A stretch of 64,000 nt of DNA, taken from the NCBI GenBank assembly GCA_014896355.1, contig JADBKO010000011.1, positions 22,619 through 86,618 on the forward strand, read 5' to 3'. The first letter of the stretch is position 1, and every line of letters begins with the position of its first letter. The position numbers and the translations under genes were made by a program. The notes under the pieces were generated by a model, which had not been told where the DNA came from, made no database searches, and was given only the letters and a program-made list of their open reading frames with translations. Below, piece after piece: positions 1 through 8,812 of this stretch. This stretch comes from Bacillota bacterium. Its GTDB lineage: Bacteria > Bacillota > UBA5301 > Bu52.

Positions 1-473
1 CGGATCAAGGCAGCCAGGGCGGTGGTGGAGTGACCGGACACAAGGGGGATGAAGGCCACAGGAACGTGAAGGGTGGAGGCAACCGCATATTCCGGAAGCG
101 TCTGGGGGGTGTAATCGCCACCCTTCGCGTAGACATCGGGCCGGATCGCCTTCAGCAGGTCCACGGCGGTGGTGCCGGAGAAGAGGGTCACGGCGTCCAC
201 GGCTTCCAGGGCCGCCACCAGCAGCGCCCGCTCCGCCTCTGGAACGAACGGGCGCTCCGGCCCTTTGAGGGTGCGCACCGAGGCATCGCTGTTGACCCCC
301 ACCACCAGGCGGTCCCCCAGGGCCCGCGCCGCCTCCAGGTAGCGGACGTGCCCGTAGTGCAGCAGGTCGAAGCAACCGTTGGTCAGAACCGTCTTCAGCC
401 CTGCCTGTCGCCATTGCTCCCGCAGGCGCACCAGCTCTGCAAGCTGCAGCCATTTTGTCTCCGCCTGCCGCAT
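1..473 (-). CDS. rfaE2: D-glycero-beta-D-manno-heptose 1-phosphate adenylyltransferase (partial, C-terminus outside window)
   Basis: Transfers AMP from ATP to heptose 1-phosphate, giving ADP-heptose, the cytoplasmic donor for heptosyltransferases. Translation from the ATG at 473 shows the nucleotidyltransferase signature TNGCFDLLHYGHVRYL at about residues 31-46, followed by GVNSD and later YAKGGDY. The end of the visible protein, GHSTTALAALIR, fits the usual C-terminus of this family, so only a few residues are missing. It lies 42 bp downstream of the heptose kinase gene, so the two HldE activities are separate proteins here, as in many Bacillota. It is the last visible gene of the glycan operon on this strand. 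Identification is firm; the stop codon is not in the window. Confidence 0.9.
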   Translation of the reverse strand, partial: MRQAETKWLQLAELVRLREQWRQAGLKTVLTNGCFDLLHYGHVRYLEAARALGDRLVVGVNSDASVRTLKGPERPFVPEAERALLVAALEAVDAVTLFSGTTAVDLLKAIRPDVYAKGGDYTPQTLPEYAVASTLHVPVAFIPLVSGHSTTALAALI

Positions 474-515
474 GGATGACCCTCCAAAACTTCGTCCCGT
501 CCCGGCGCCGGCGGT

Positions 516-1610
516 CTATCCGGCCTGCACCGCCCCGCAGCCGCCGTCCGGCACGGGCAGAACCTCTGCCGCCAGCGGCGCCCCCCCAGCCAGGGCGGCG
601 GCCACCTCCCCAGCGGTGACCGCGGTGGCGCCGGAACGGCGCACGCTGAGCCCGGCGGCCAGGTTCGCCAGCAGAGCGCAATGCAGCCAGGCGGCACCGG
701 CGGCGCGGCCCAGGCAAAGCGCAGCGATGACCGTGTCACCGGCCCCTGTGACGTCATAAACCGCCGCCGGCTGGTAGGCCGGCAACCGCCAGGCTTGCCG
801 GTCTGCCACCAAAACCATACCTTCTTCGCCGCGGGTGATGATCACCGCTTCACTGGCCAGGCGCCGGCGCAGATCCCACGCGGCCCCGGCCACGGCCTCT
901 ACGTCGCCCAGGCGGCGCCCCAAGGCTTCCTCGGCCTCCACCTGGTTCGGCGTCACCACGGTGGCACCCTGAAAGGCGGCCAACTGGTAGCGGGAATCCA
1001 CAGCCACCGGGATCCCGCGCTGCCGGGCGCCCTGGAGAATCTCCTGCCACAGGGCCGGCGTCACCACGCCCTGCCCGTAATCCGATACCAGCACCGCATC
1101 ACATTGGGGCAAAAGGCGCCGTACCGCGTCGCACAGGGCCTGCGCCGTAGCCTCCGGCCAGGGCTCGCGGACAGAGCGATCGATCCGTACCAGCTGTTGC
1201 TTCACCGCCTGCCGGCCCCCGCCCAGAATACGGGTCTTGAGGCAGGTGCGGCGGCCCCGCGCCGCCACCAGCCCCTGGGTGTCCATCTGCTGCTGCTGCA
1301 GTTCCCGCCGCAGGGCCTGCCCTGCGCTGTCATCGCCCACGGCGGCCACCACCAGGGCCCGGCCGCCCAACGACCGCACGTTGGCTGCGGCATTGGCTGC
1401 GCCGCCGGGCGTGATGCGCTCGCCTGCGTATTCCAGGATCAGCACCGGAGCTTCCCGGGAAATGCGGGTCGCTTCCCCCCACAGATAATGATCGGCGATG
1501 ACATCCCCCACCACCAGGACGGCTTTGCCGGAGAAGCCCTGCACCAGCCGGGAGAGTTCGTCCGCCCCCGGCGTGGCGGCAGCCGCCGCCTTCGCCGCCT
1601 CGTCTGCCAT
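516..1610 (-). CDS. rfaE1: D-glycero-beta-D-manno-heptose-7-phosphate kinase
   Basis: A 364-residue PfkB-family sugar kinase that makes heptose 1,7-bisphosphate in ADP-heptose synthesis. It has the family N-terminal pattern VVGDVIADHYLWG, the RfaE-typical PGGAANAAANVRSLG block and the PfkB C-terminal signature DVTGAGDTVIAAL containing the catalytic Asp. Length and motifs match the kinase domain of bifunctional HldE, but the adenylyltransferase follows as its own gene. A GGGGG-rich ribosome site precedes the ATG at 1610. It sits 36 bp behind the flippase-like gene in one operon with glycosyltransferases, so the heptose probably goes to a surface polymer or S-layer glycan rather than classical LPS. 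Confidence 0.93.
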   Translation of the reverse strand: MADEAAKAAAAATPGADELSRLVQGFSGKAVLVVGDVIADHYLWGEATRISREAPVLILEYAGERITPGGAANAAANVRSLGGRALVVAAVGDDSAGQALRRELQQQQMDTQGLVAARGRRTCLKTRILGGGRQAVKQQLVRIDRSVREPWPEATAQALCDAVRRLLPQCDAVLVSDYGQGVVTPALWQEILQGARQRGIPVAVDSRYQLAAFQGATVVTPNQVEAEEALGRRLGDVEAVAGAAWDLRRRLASEAVIITRGEEGMVLVADRQAWRLPAYQPAAVYDVTGAGDTVIAALCLGRAAGAAWLHCALLANLAAGLSVRRSGATAVTAGEVAAALAGGAPLAAEVLPVPDGGCGAVQAG

Positions 1611-1646
1611 CCCCCAGCCCCCTTTCTTACCGTTTCCTGCGGGACT

Positions 1647-2669
1647 CTAGGCGGCCCCTTCAGAAGCACGGTGGAACAGATCCACGAAAAACCATCCGCC
1701 CAGCGCCAGGCTCAGGTAAAACGTGATGAAACGCCAACCCAGCACAAAAAGTCCTAGGTCCTCACTGGGCACCATACCCCGGAAAAGATAGGCCATGCCG
1801 AGCTCGGCTCCGCCGCTGCCTCCGGGGGTTGGAAAAAAGATCTGGGCGAAATTGAAGACCACCTGGGCCGCGATCACCTGCTCCCAGGGAACGGGCAGGC
1901 CCAAGCTCAGGATCAAAAGGGGCGCCACTGCCAGGTAAAGCGCCCAATAAGCCGTAGTCTGCAAAACCACCAGGGCCATGAGCCAGCCCCTGGCCAAAAT
2001 GACCCGCAGGCCGAGACCCAGAGAAAGCGCCTCCCGGCCCAGGCGCCGGCCGAACTTCAGCCCGCGCGGGCTTTTCCAGATCCCACCCACAGCGCTGCGC
2101 AACAGCCGGGCCGTCCACCGTGGCCGCCACATCAGGCAGAGGAAGATCCCCACTGCCAGCAGTAGAAGGGCCAGGGCCGCCACCACGGCCAGCTCCACCC
2201 GGTGGCCGGTGGCAGGCAGAAGCACCCGGCGGCTGGCCACGAAGACCGCCAGAGCCGCCAGGCCCACCACCAAATTAAGGGCGGAATCCATGGCCGTCAA
2301 GGCCACGGACCGCCCCAGCCGCACGCCTTGTTTGTGCACCAGATAAATATGGGTGGGGACTCCGCCGGAATTCCCTGGCGTGATGTGAGAGGCGAAAGCT
2401 GCAGCCAGATAGATCTGCAACAAACGGCGGGTGGGGATGTCATAACCCAGGGCCCAAAGCAGAGAACGGGTACGCCAGGCCTTCACCACCCAGGCCGAGG
2501 CGATGGCCGCCACACCTAAGGCCAGAAACCCGGGGTCGAAGGTGCGCAGGGCCCGCAGGCTGAACGTGTGGCGTGTCACAGCCGCCACGGCCGTGAAACC
2601 GGCCACGCTGATGAGAAGAGTGATGCCGATGCCATGCCAGAGGCGGGATGGCAACAGCGACCTGTTCAT
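1647..2669 (-). CDS. Flippase-like / lysylphosphatidylglycerol synthase TM-domain membrane protein (UPF0104)
   Basis: A 340-residue integral membrane protein with about eight hydrophobic segments. It carries two family motifs: PGNSGGVPTHIY near residue 98 and PTPGGSGGAELG near residue 280. These are typical of the transmembrane domain shared by MprF-type flippases and orphan UPF0104 proteins. The MprF catalytic domain is absent, so it is unlikely to make lysyl-lipids. Its start overlaps the GT4 stop by 4 bp, and the heptose kinase follows. A role in moving a lipid-linked glycan across the membrane is inferred from context only. Confidence 0.8.
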   Translation of the reverse strand: MNRSLLPSRLWHGIGITLLISVAGFTAVAAVTRHTFSLRALRTFDPGFLALGVAAIASAWVVKAWRTRSLLWALGYDIPTRRLLQIYLAAAFASHITPGNSGGVPTHIYLVHKQGVRLGRSVALTAMDSALNLVVGLAALAVFVASRRVLLPATGHRVELAVVAALALLLLAVGIFLCLMWRPRWTARLLRSAVGGIWKSPRGLKFGRRLGREALSLGLGLRVILARGWLMALVVLQTTAYWALYLAVAPLLILSLGLPVPWEQVIAAQVVFNFAQIFFPTPGGSGGAELGMAYLFRGMVPSEDLGLFVLGWRFITFYLSLALGGWFFVDLFHRASEGAA

Positions 2670-3829
2670 TCTTTCACCCCGCTCTGCCGCTGCAATCCTT
2701 GGTACGCCTGGGCCAGCTGTTCAGCCAGACGGCTCATGTCGTATTGTTCCGCGTTGGCGCGGGCCCGATCCCGCATGGCCTGCAGCCGCGGCCGGTCTGC
2801 CAGGAGCTGCAGGACGGCCTGGGCGAAAGCAGCCTCGTTCGCGGGCACCAGGACTCCATCACAACCGTCTGCCACCACGTCCCGGGATCCGGAGGCGTTC
2901 ACAGCCACCACCGGCAGGCCCGCGGCCTTGGCCTCCACCAGGACCAGTCCCTGGGTTTCCGTCACGGAGGCAAACACAAAAAGATCGGCTCCAGCATAAT
3001 AGGCCGGCACCTGCTCCGGCGGCACCGGGCCCGCAAAGAGCACCGCCCCCTCCAGGCCCAGCTCGCGGGCGAGGCGGCGCAGGTTATGCTCCTCGGGCCC
3101 GCCGGCCACCAGCACCAACCGCGTCCCGGGCCTTTGCCGGTGTACCCGGTCGAAGGCCCGCAGAAGGAACTCCAGGTTTTTCTCCTTGCCCAGCCGGCCC
3201 ACGAACAACAAGATCTCCAGCCCGGTCTCCGCCCAGCCCAGGTGCCGGCGTAGCCAGGCCGGATCCGCCTGCCGGAACGGAGCCAGGGATATGCCGGTGG
3301 GCAGAGCCAGCAACGGGCTGGTCACACCGTAGCTGCGCAAAATCTGCTGAATACCGGGTGTCGGCGTGATGACCAGGTCGCACCGGTTACAGAACCTGCG
3401 GCTGAACCACCGCGCTGCCCGCCTGGACAGCCCGAACGGCAAAGGAACATAGTGGGCGTATTCCTCGTAGAGCGTGTGGTATGTGAAGGCCACCGGAACC
3501 CCCAGCCTCCGCCCTGCCCAGTGCCCCAGTTCACCCATGAGAAACGGAGAGTGTACATGAACCACTTGAATCTGCAGGCGCCGCAGCAGGGGCACCAGGC
3601 CCCGGGCCAGGGGAATGGCCAGGGCGAAATCGCGATTCGTGGGGGCGGGCAGGGAGCAGAAGCGGAAAATCCCGGCTTCGTCGCCGGCGGGAGAGCTGCG
3701 GCGGTAGCGGGGCACAAAAAGATAAACCCGATGGCCCTGGGCAGCCAGAGCCCGGGTGTACGCTTCGATGGAACGGACCACGCCGCTGACGTACGGCCGG
3801 TAGCTGTCGCTGAAAATGGCGATGTTCAA
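2666..3829 (-). CDS. Glycosyltransferase family 4
   Basis: A 387-residue GT-B enzyme. The N-terminus MNIAIFSDSYRPYVSGVVRS and the VHVHSPFLMGELG and FTYHTLYEEYAHYVP segments resemble diacylglycerol glucosyl/mannosyltransferases of the UgtP-like GT4 group. The C-terminal half has the GT4 EX7E motif within ETQGLVLVEA and the FVGRLGKEKNLEFLL turn of the nucleotide-sugar domain. No signal peptide is present. Both ends overlap neighbouring genes by 4 bp (GT9 upstream, flippase-like protein downstream), indicating translational coupling. Acceptor and donor are unknown; a lipid-linked glycan is likely because of the membrane partner. Confidence 0.9.
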   Translation of the reverse strand: MNIAIFSDSYRPYVSGVVRSIEAYTRALAAQGHRVYLFVPRYRRSSPAGDEAGIFRFCSLPAPTNRDFALAIPLARGLVPLLRRLQIQVVHVHSPFLMGELGHWAGRRLGVPVAFTYHTLYEEYAHYVPLPFGLSRRAARWFSRRFCNRCDLVITPTPGIQQILRSYGVTSPLLALPTGISLAPFRQADPAWLRRHLGWAETGLEILLFVGRLGKEKNLEFLLRAFDRVHRQRPGTRLVLVAGGPEEHNLRRLARELGLEGAVLFAGPVPPEQVPAYYAGADLFVFASVTETQGLVLVEAKAAGLPVVAVNASGSRDVVADGCDGVLVPANEAAFAQAVLQLLADRPRLQAMRDRARANAEQYDMSRLAEQLAQAYQGLQRQSGVKE

Positions 3830-5019
3830 TAGCTGCTCTCTCCCGGCACGCGCTCCCCCCGGGCGCGTTCCGCTTCAGGTTTCGCGGCCCGGCCGGAATT
3901 CTCCTGCAGCAAGCGCCCGGCAGCCTGCATGACCTCCTCCACCGTGATGGAGCGCATACAGGCAAAGCCGCAGCCGGGATTGCGCCAACCCGGCACATAC
4001 TGAAGCAGCCCGCCCATCCAGCGGAAGCAGGGGCTGCAGGGCAGTGCATGGCGCACCAACTGGTGCGGCCCCGTCCTGGGGCCGAAGTTGGCCGGGTCGG
4101 TGGGGCCGAACAGACCCACTACCGGCGTTCCAACGGCATTGGCCAGGTGGAGCGGTCCCGAATCATTACCGATAAACACATCCGCCTGTTCCAGCAAGGC
4201 TGCAGACTGCCGCAGGCCCAGCCGCCCCGCGGTCACCAGGACCTGGCCGCGGGCCTGCTCGGCAATGGCCTGGGCCAGCGGCGCGTCATCTTTGCCACCG
4301 ATGACCAGGACACGGGCGCCCCACTGTTCCTGCAGCTGGGTGGCCAGCGACGCGAAACGCTCGACGGGCCAGCGCTTGGCCGGATAAAACCTGCCTCCCG
4401 GGTGCAGGGCCACCAAGGGCGGCCCGCCCTCTCCGCGCCGGACGCCCATGCCGGCCAGGAATTCCCGGGCGAACCGGCGGTCCCCGGCGCCCAGGGGAAA
4501 CTCCAGGCGGCGATCCTGGGTGTCTGCGCCCACGGCCCTCACCACGTTGAGACAGTAATCCACGGCGTGGATGTCCCGGTAATCCGCCACGGAGTAGGCG
4601 TAGAAGCGGTGCAACCAGCGGCCGTTAAACCCCACTTTCGGCACCCGCGGCCAAAGGAGGCTGAACCAGCTGCCGACATTGGACAGAGCCACGGCCAGAT
4701 CAAAATCGTCCCATTGCGGCGAACGCAACAGGCGCATGAGATCCACCGTGCTTTCGCAGGCCAGGACCACATCCACGTTGGGATTGCCGCTGAGGATGGC
4801 GCGGTTGGACGTCCACACCACGGCCACGATGGTGGCCCGGCGGAAGGTTTGCCGCAGCGCCCGCAACGCAGGGGTGGCGAACAAAGTGTCGCCGATAGGG
4901 CTCAGGACGAGCACCGCAATCCTCCGCACATTATCTGGATCCGGACGCTCCGCAGCCCACAAAGGGGCACCCGGCGCCACAGCCCGTTCCTGTCTGGCCA
5001 GCTGCATAGCTCTTCGCAC
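3826..5019 (-). CDS. Glycosyltransferase family 9 (ADP-heptosyltransferase family)
   Basis: A 397-residue protein of the WaaC/WaaF heptosyltransferase family. The N-terminal motif VLSPIGDTLFATPALRALR and the C-terminal signature GNDSGPLHLANAVGTPVVGL are both present, with the Asp/Ser of the donor site intact. A cysteine-rich tail (CSPC, later CGFAC) follows, as often seen in family members from Bacillota and Deltaproteobacteria. It is the first gene of the minus-strand operon that ends with the heptose enzymes, so ADP-heptose is the probable donor. A GGGAGGTG ribosome site lies upstream of the ATG at 5019. Confidence 0.9.
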   Translation of the reverse strand: MRRAMQLARQERAVAPGAPLWAAERPDPDNVRRIAVLVLSPIGDTLFATPALRALRQTFRRATIVAVVWTSNRAILSGNPNVDVVLACESTVDLMRLLRSPQWDDFDLAVALSNVGSWFSLLWPRVPKVGFNGRWLHRFYAYSVADYRDIHAVDYCLNVVRAVGADTQDRRLEFPLGAGDRRFAREFLAGMGVRRGEGGPPLVALHPGGRFYPAKRWPVERFASLATQLQEQWGARVLVIGGKDDAPLAQAIAEQARGQVLVTAGRLGLRQSAALLEQADVFIGNDSGPLHLANAVGTPVVGLFGPTDPANFGPRTGPHQLVRHALPCSPCFRWMGGLLQYVPGWRNPGCGFACMRSITVEEVMQAAGRLLQENSGRAAKPEAERARGERVPGESSY

Positions 5020-5062
5020 CTCCCGGCTGGGGACACCCCGGTATTTTGCTTCCGGAGCACAT

Positions 5063-6286
5063 CTATTTTATCACGGACGGGTATGGGTGTGGAGCAGAAG
5101 AAAGGCCAGGTGCTCGGGGGGACGCCGGGGACGGCGCCGGGCTGCCCACGGACACCTCCTGCACGAGGGTACCGGAGTAATAGTATTGCAGAATCTGGCG
5201 GTAATTGAACCCTGCCCGGGCCATTCCGGCGGCTCCCCACTGGCTGAGCCCTACACCGTGGCCGTAGCCGCGGGTTTCCACCACCAGGGCGGCGCCGGCG
5301 GCTCTGTCTGTCCCTGCTCCGGTTCCGGCGCGGCTGCCCAGGCCCCCACGGGAGGTACCGGCCGCCGCCGGACGAATTTGCAGATGCAACAGCGTGGAAC
5401 GCAGACCCAGCAGGTTCCGCAGCTCACTCCCTTTCAGACGGCGGGAACCCACAGCGATCTCCATGACCCGGCCCGTGCGGCTGCGGGCCAGGACCGCGAT
5501 GCCGCCGTTGGCCGCCGCCCAGCGGGCCGCTTCGTCCCGCTGCCAGGCGAACAGCGGCGCCTGGTCCCTCACAAGACGCAGGTTCACCCGGACACCCAGC
5601 TTCTGCTCCAGCTCTGACACGGTGAACTCCCGCACCTCCCGGCTGTAAGGGGGCGGCACCCCGGCCTCCCAGGGGGACTGAACGCTGCGAAGGTAGGGCA
5701 CATATTCGCTCCAGACGTCCTCGGAGTTCTCCGTTTGCCCGCCGGAAGCTGAGTGATACACGGCATCGATGAGTTTTCCGTGGAAGAACAGCGCCTGGCC
5801 GGAGGTGGCTTCCACCGCCTGTACCAGCCTGGGCCAGAGCCGGACGTAGGCCAGCAAGCCCACCCGGGCACGAAACTGATCTTCACTGATCCAGGCCTGG
5901 TCATGGTTGGGATCGGTACAAACATCGGCGCCGGGGTGTAAGGCACAGCCGGACCCTCCCAGGGCCACCATCTGGTGCAGAGTCCGGGTCCGGGCTGCCA
6001 CAGCCTGGGCCTTCAAAGCCTCCACGGGAAAGGAGGCGGGCATCTCCGCCGCCACTACGCCCACCAGGTAGCGTTCCAAGTCCATGGAGACAATGCCTGC
6101 GCCGGGAATGAAGACCCGTACCTCTAGCCGGGCAGGTTGCGGGGCCCGGTGCTGGAGCCAGCCGGTGGAAATGAGCATCCCCAGGGGAATGCCCAGGAGG
6201 ATGGCCAAGCCCAGAGCCACCAGGTCGCGGGTGGACAGGCCCAGCGGAACATGAGGGAAACGGGGCGGCACGAAGCGGGGCTGCAT
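5063..6286 (-). CDS. spoIID: SpoIID/LytB-domain protein
   Basis: SpoIID is a membrane-anchored lytic transglycosylase needed for engulfment during sporulation. The protein has an N-terminal transmembrane anchor (about residues 20-42) and the family core MDLERYLVGVVAAEMPASF, then AVAARTRTL, YHSASGGQTENSEDVW and a C-terminal GYGHGVGLSQWGAAGMA. The ATG at 6286 is chosen because it follows a strong GGGAGGGG ribosome site; a TTG further upstream would add a Pro/Gly-rich tail without a good site. In B. subtilis spoIID sits next to ywmB and murA. A YwmB-like gene is upstream here but murA is missing. The 407-residue length exceeds B. subtilis SpoIID because of inserts in the C-terminal half. Confidence 0.9.
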   Translation of the reverse strand: MQPRFVPPRFPHVPLGLSTRDLVALGLAILLGIPLGMLISTGWLQHRAPQPARLEVRVFIPGAGIVSMDLERYLVGVVAAEMPASFPVEALKAQAVAARTRTLHQMVALGGSGCALHPGADVCTDPNHDQAWISEDQFRARVGLLAYVRLWPRLVQAVEATSGQALFFHGKLIDAVYHSASGGQTENSEDVWSEYVPYLRSVQSPWEAGVPPPYSREVREFTVSELEQKLGVRVNLRLVRDQAPLFAWQRDEAARWAAANGGIAVLARSRTGRVMEIAVGSRRLKGSELRNLLGLRSTLLHLQIRPAAAGTSRGGLGSRAGTGAGTDRAAGAALVVETRGYGHGVGLSQWGAAGMARAGFNYRQILQYYYSGTLVQEVSVGSPAPSPASPRAPGLSSAPHPYPSVIK

Positions 6287-6428
6287 ATTTTCCCCTCCCG
6301 GCGGTGCCAGGCCGCCGGGTAAACTCATATGCCCCGCCTGCAACAGCTAGAACCCAGAACCCTGGCTGCAGCCTGCGGTGGCCGGCCTTTGCGGCGGTTG
6401 CGTCTGCCGTGCGGCCCGGAGCATGGAC

Positions 6429-7358
6429 TCAGTACTCCCCGACGATGAGTGGGGATCCCACCACCACGTAGAGCTGGCGCCCGTCTTCAGCGGACCGCAG
6501 GGCGATGTTGAGATTGACGGCCTTTCGTCCCAACTGCAGGCGCTGCCGCAAGCGGGGGGTATAGGCTGTGACGCTGAGGACATTGCGATCTGCCAGCCAA
6601 TCCGTTACCTGGGCGTCGACCCGCCTCAGCATATCCCAGGCCAGCCGGTTGCGCAGGTCAGGCTGCCACGAGCCCTGCGATGGCGGGGCGGAAACCGCCT
6701 GTACCGCAGCCCGGCCTGCAGCCAGGGTTGACACCCGTGGCTCTGACATCCGTGGCTCCGCCTCAGCGCCAGCCCCAGCCCCGTTCGCAGCCGCGGCCGG
6801 CAGCAGAGCGCCGGTCAGCGTAATGTAGACCTGGGCCCGGCCGATGCCGGCCGCTGCCTGGCGGAGGCGTTCCTCCTCCCGGGACAACAGGGGCGGAGGG
6901 CCTTCCTGCAGCAGCCGCACGGTCAGATAGGCTTCCGGCGGGTAGACGCGGCCGGGCTGCACCTGCCGGTCCAGGCTCTGCAGAGTGATCACCACACGGG
7001 TTCCATCCGGCCGCCGGCCCTGGGCCTGCAACTGGCGGAACCCCGCCTCCTCCGTGGCTTCCAGGGGGAGCAGGGCAGGGTCCAGTTCCAGGGCCCTGGC
7101 CACCTGCTCATAGCGGGATTTCAGCTGCGGAAAGTCCAGAAAATCCCGCGCCAGCACGGACCAGGCAGAGATCTCTGTGTCCAGCAGCGTGGCGCCGGAG
7201 GCGGCGAAAGCCTGCCAGACTGGATGCTCCTGGGCCTGGCCCGCCAAGGCCGGGCTTAGCCTCAGCAAAAGCAGCAAAGCCAGTGCCGGCGGGCCCAGCC
7301 CGGCGGACACCTTCAGGTATCTGCGTAACCCCAGGATGAACCGGCGCATGGGTTCCAT
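6429..7358 (-). CDS. Putative YwmB-like (DUF1779) secreted protein
   Basis: A 309-residue protein with a signal sequence or membrane anchor at residues 12-38 ending in ALAG. I do not recognise strong catalytic motifs. The arrangement of the central segment (around FRQLQAQGRRPDGTRVVITL, then YLTVRLLQEG) resembles the YwmB family with a TATA-box-binding-like fold. The position directly upstream of spoIID matches ywmB in B. subtilis, which supports the assignment. A low-complexity Ala/Gly-rich linker near residues 185-205 is probably an insert. Two Met starts are possible (7358 or 7349). Function in the family is unknown, and the call rests on synteny and weak similarity. Confidence 0.55.
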   Translation of the reverse strand: MEPMRRFILGLRRYLKVSAGLGPPALALLLLLRLSPALAGQAQEHPVWQAFAASGATLLDTEISAWSVLARDFLDFPQLKSRYEQVARALELDPALLPLEATEEAGFRQLQAQGRRPDGTRVVITLQSLDRQVQPGRVYPPEAYLTVRLLQEGPPPLLSREEERLRQAAAGIGRAQVYITLTGALLPAAAANGAGAGAEAEPRMSEPRVSTLAAGRAAVQAVSAPPSQGSWQPDLRNRLAWDMLRRVDAQVTDWLADRNVLSVTAYTPRLRQRLQLGRKAVNLNIALRSAEDGRQLYVVVGSPLIVGEY

Positions 7359-7446
7359 GGTCCAGGCCTGCGCCTGGACAGCCCCCCATTCCTTATGGAT
7401 TCACCCTTAGGATTGCCAAAAACTGGTGTCCCCATACCTCCCGGTG

Positions 7447-8697
7447 TCAGGAAAAATCCGCCGGCCGTTGCCCTGCCAGCCCGAAAGCGTAACACACCGA
7501 CTGGATGATCCGCTGCGCCGCCCGGCCGTCCCCGTAGGGATTGGCAGCCCGGGCCATGGCCTCGTAGGCTGCAGGGTCCTCCAGCAGCCGCTCCACCTCC
7601 GCCTGGATCCGCTCCGGGTCCGTGCCCACCAGCCGCAGGGTCCCCGCCTGCAGCCCCTCCGGCCGTTCCGTGACCTCGCGCATGACCAGCACGGGCCGGT
7701 GCAGGGCAGGGCCTTCCTCTTGAAGCCCGCCGGAATCAGTGAGCAGAAGGTACGAGCGGGCCATCAGATGGGCCATCTCTTCGTACTCCACCGGCTCCAG
7801 GAGCCAGATAGCCGGGATACCGGCCAGCTCCTCATAGACCGGCTGGCGCACCTGGGGGCTGGGATGGACGGGATAGACGATCAGAAGGTCCGGATGGCGG
7901 CTGGCCAAAGCCTTCAGGCTCCGGCAGATGCGCCGCAGGGGAAGCCCGTGGTTTTCCCGCCGGTGGGCGGTGACGAGCACCAGTCTACGGCCGTCCGCCA
8001 GGGTCCGGCCGTCCTTTCCCAGGGGGGGCAGGCTTTTTAGGCGCGCTTGACGCCACTGCACGGGCATCTGCACGACCCTCAGCAAGGCGTCGATGACGGT
8101 GTTGCCGGTGACGAAGATCCGGCGGGGGTCCTGGTTCTCCTGCTCCAGTGTACGGCGTGCCACCGCCGTAGGCGCGAAGTGTAGGTCTGCCAGCACCGAT
8201 ATCAGGCGCCGGTTGATCTCTTCCGGAAAGGGCTGGTAGCGGTCATGGCTGCGCAGCCCCGCTTCCACATGGCCCACGGGAATTTGCTGATAAAACGCTG
8301 CCAAAGCGGCGACGAAGGCGGTGGTGGTATCGCCGTGCACCAGCACCAGGGCCGGTCTCAGCTGACGAAAGGCCCGCTCCAGGCCGGGCAGCGCCCGTAC
8401 CACCACGTCGCTGAGGCCCTGGCCGGGTTGCATGATGTCCAGGTCCACATCGGGGCGGATCTGAAAGAGATCCAGGACCTGGTCCAGCATCTGGCGGTGC
8501 TGGGCCGTGACCACCACCTGGCAACGGAAAAGCTCCGGGTGCCTCTGCAATTCCGAGACCACCGGAGCCATCTTGATGGCCTCCGGCCGGGTACCGAAGA
8601 CACAGGCCACAGGGAGCGGACGGAAATCCGCTCCCGCACCGGCTGTTCCCTGGCCATGGCCCGGCGGGAGGCCCAGCAACCTGAGGGGATGCTCCAT
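7447..8697 (-). CDS. wecB: UDP-N-acetylglucosamine 2-epimerase (non-hydrolysing)
   Basis: Interconverts UDP-GlcNAc and UDP-ManNAc in the cytoplasm, supplying ManNAc for wall teichoic acid linkage units or other surface polymers. The 416-residue protein contains the family blocks FGTRPEAIKMAPVV, HVEAGLRSHDRYQPFPEE, VTAHRRENHG and TDSGGLQEEGPAL, which include the UDP-binding and catalytic acidic/His residues. About 28 residues precede the first conserved strand, so the true start could be slightly downstream of 8697. The TagO-type transferase lies 115 bp upstream, so the pair probably initiates an undecaprenyl-linked polymer. Confidence 0.95.
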   Translation of the reverse strand: MEHPLRLLGLPPGHGQGTAGAGADFRPLPVACVFGTRPEAIKMAPVVSELQRHPELFRCQVVVTAQHRQMLDQVLDLFQIRPDVDLDIMQPGQGLSDVVVRALPGLERAFRQLRPALVLVHGDTTTAFVAALAAFYQQIPVGHVEAGLRSHDRYQPFPEEINRRLISVLADLHFAPTAVARRTLEQENQDPRRIFVTGNTVIDALLRVVQMPVQWRQARLKSLPPLGKDGRTLADGRRLVLVTAHRRENHGLPLRRICRSLKALASRHPDLLIVYPVHPSPQVRQPVYEELAGIPAIWLLEPVEYEEMAHLMARSYLLLTDSGGLQEEGPALHRPVLVMREVTERPEGLQAGTLRLVGTDPERIQAEVERLLEDPAAYEAMARAANPYGDGRAAQRIIQSVCYAFGLAGQRPADFS

Positions 8698-8812
8698 TGT
8701 GAAACGCCCTACTCCGTTCCCGATTCAGATAAGGCGCCGTGATAAAGCGGCGCAGCGGGCTCCCGCTGCGGATTTCGCCGGCCGGCCCGAAGCCGGCCGC
8801 ACCAGGCCGCCT

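Noticed and set aside
681..1757. Plus-strand frame across the heptose kinase gene
   Set aside because: Antisense to rfaE1, no motif, composition dominated by Gly/Arg/His.
8752..8769. GCAGCGGG/CCCGCTGC hairpin between tagO and wecB considered as a terminator
   Set aside because: The stem is perfect, but no T-run follows on either strand and the two flanking genes probably share a transcript.
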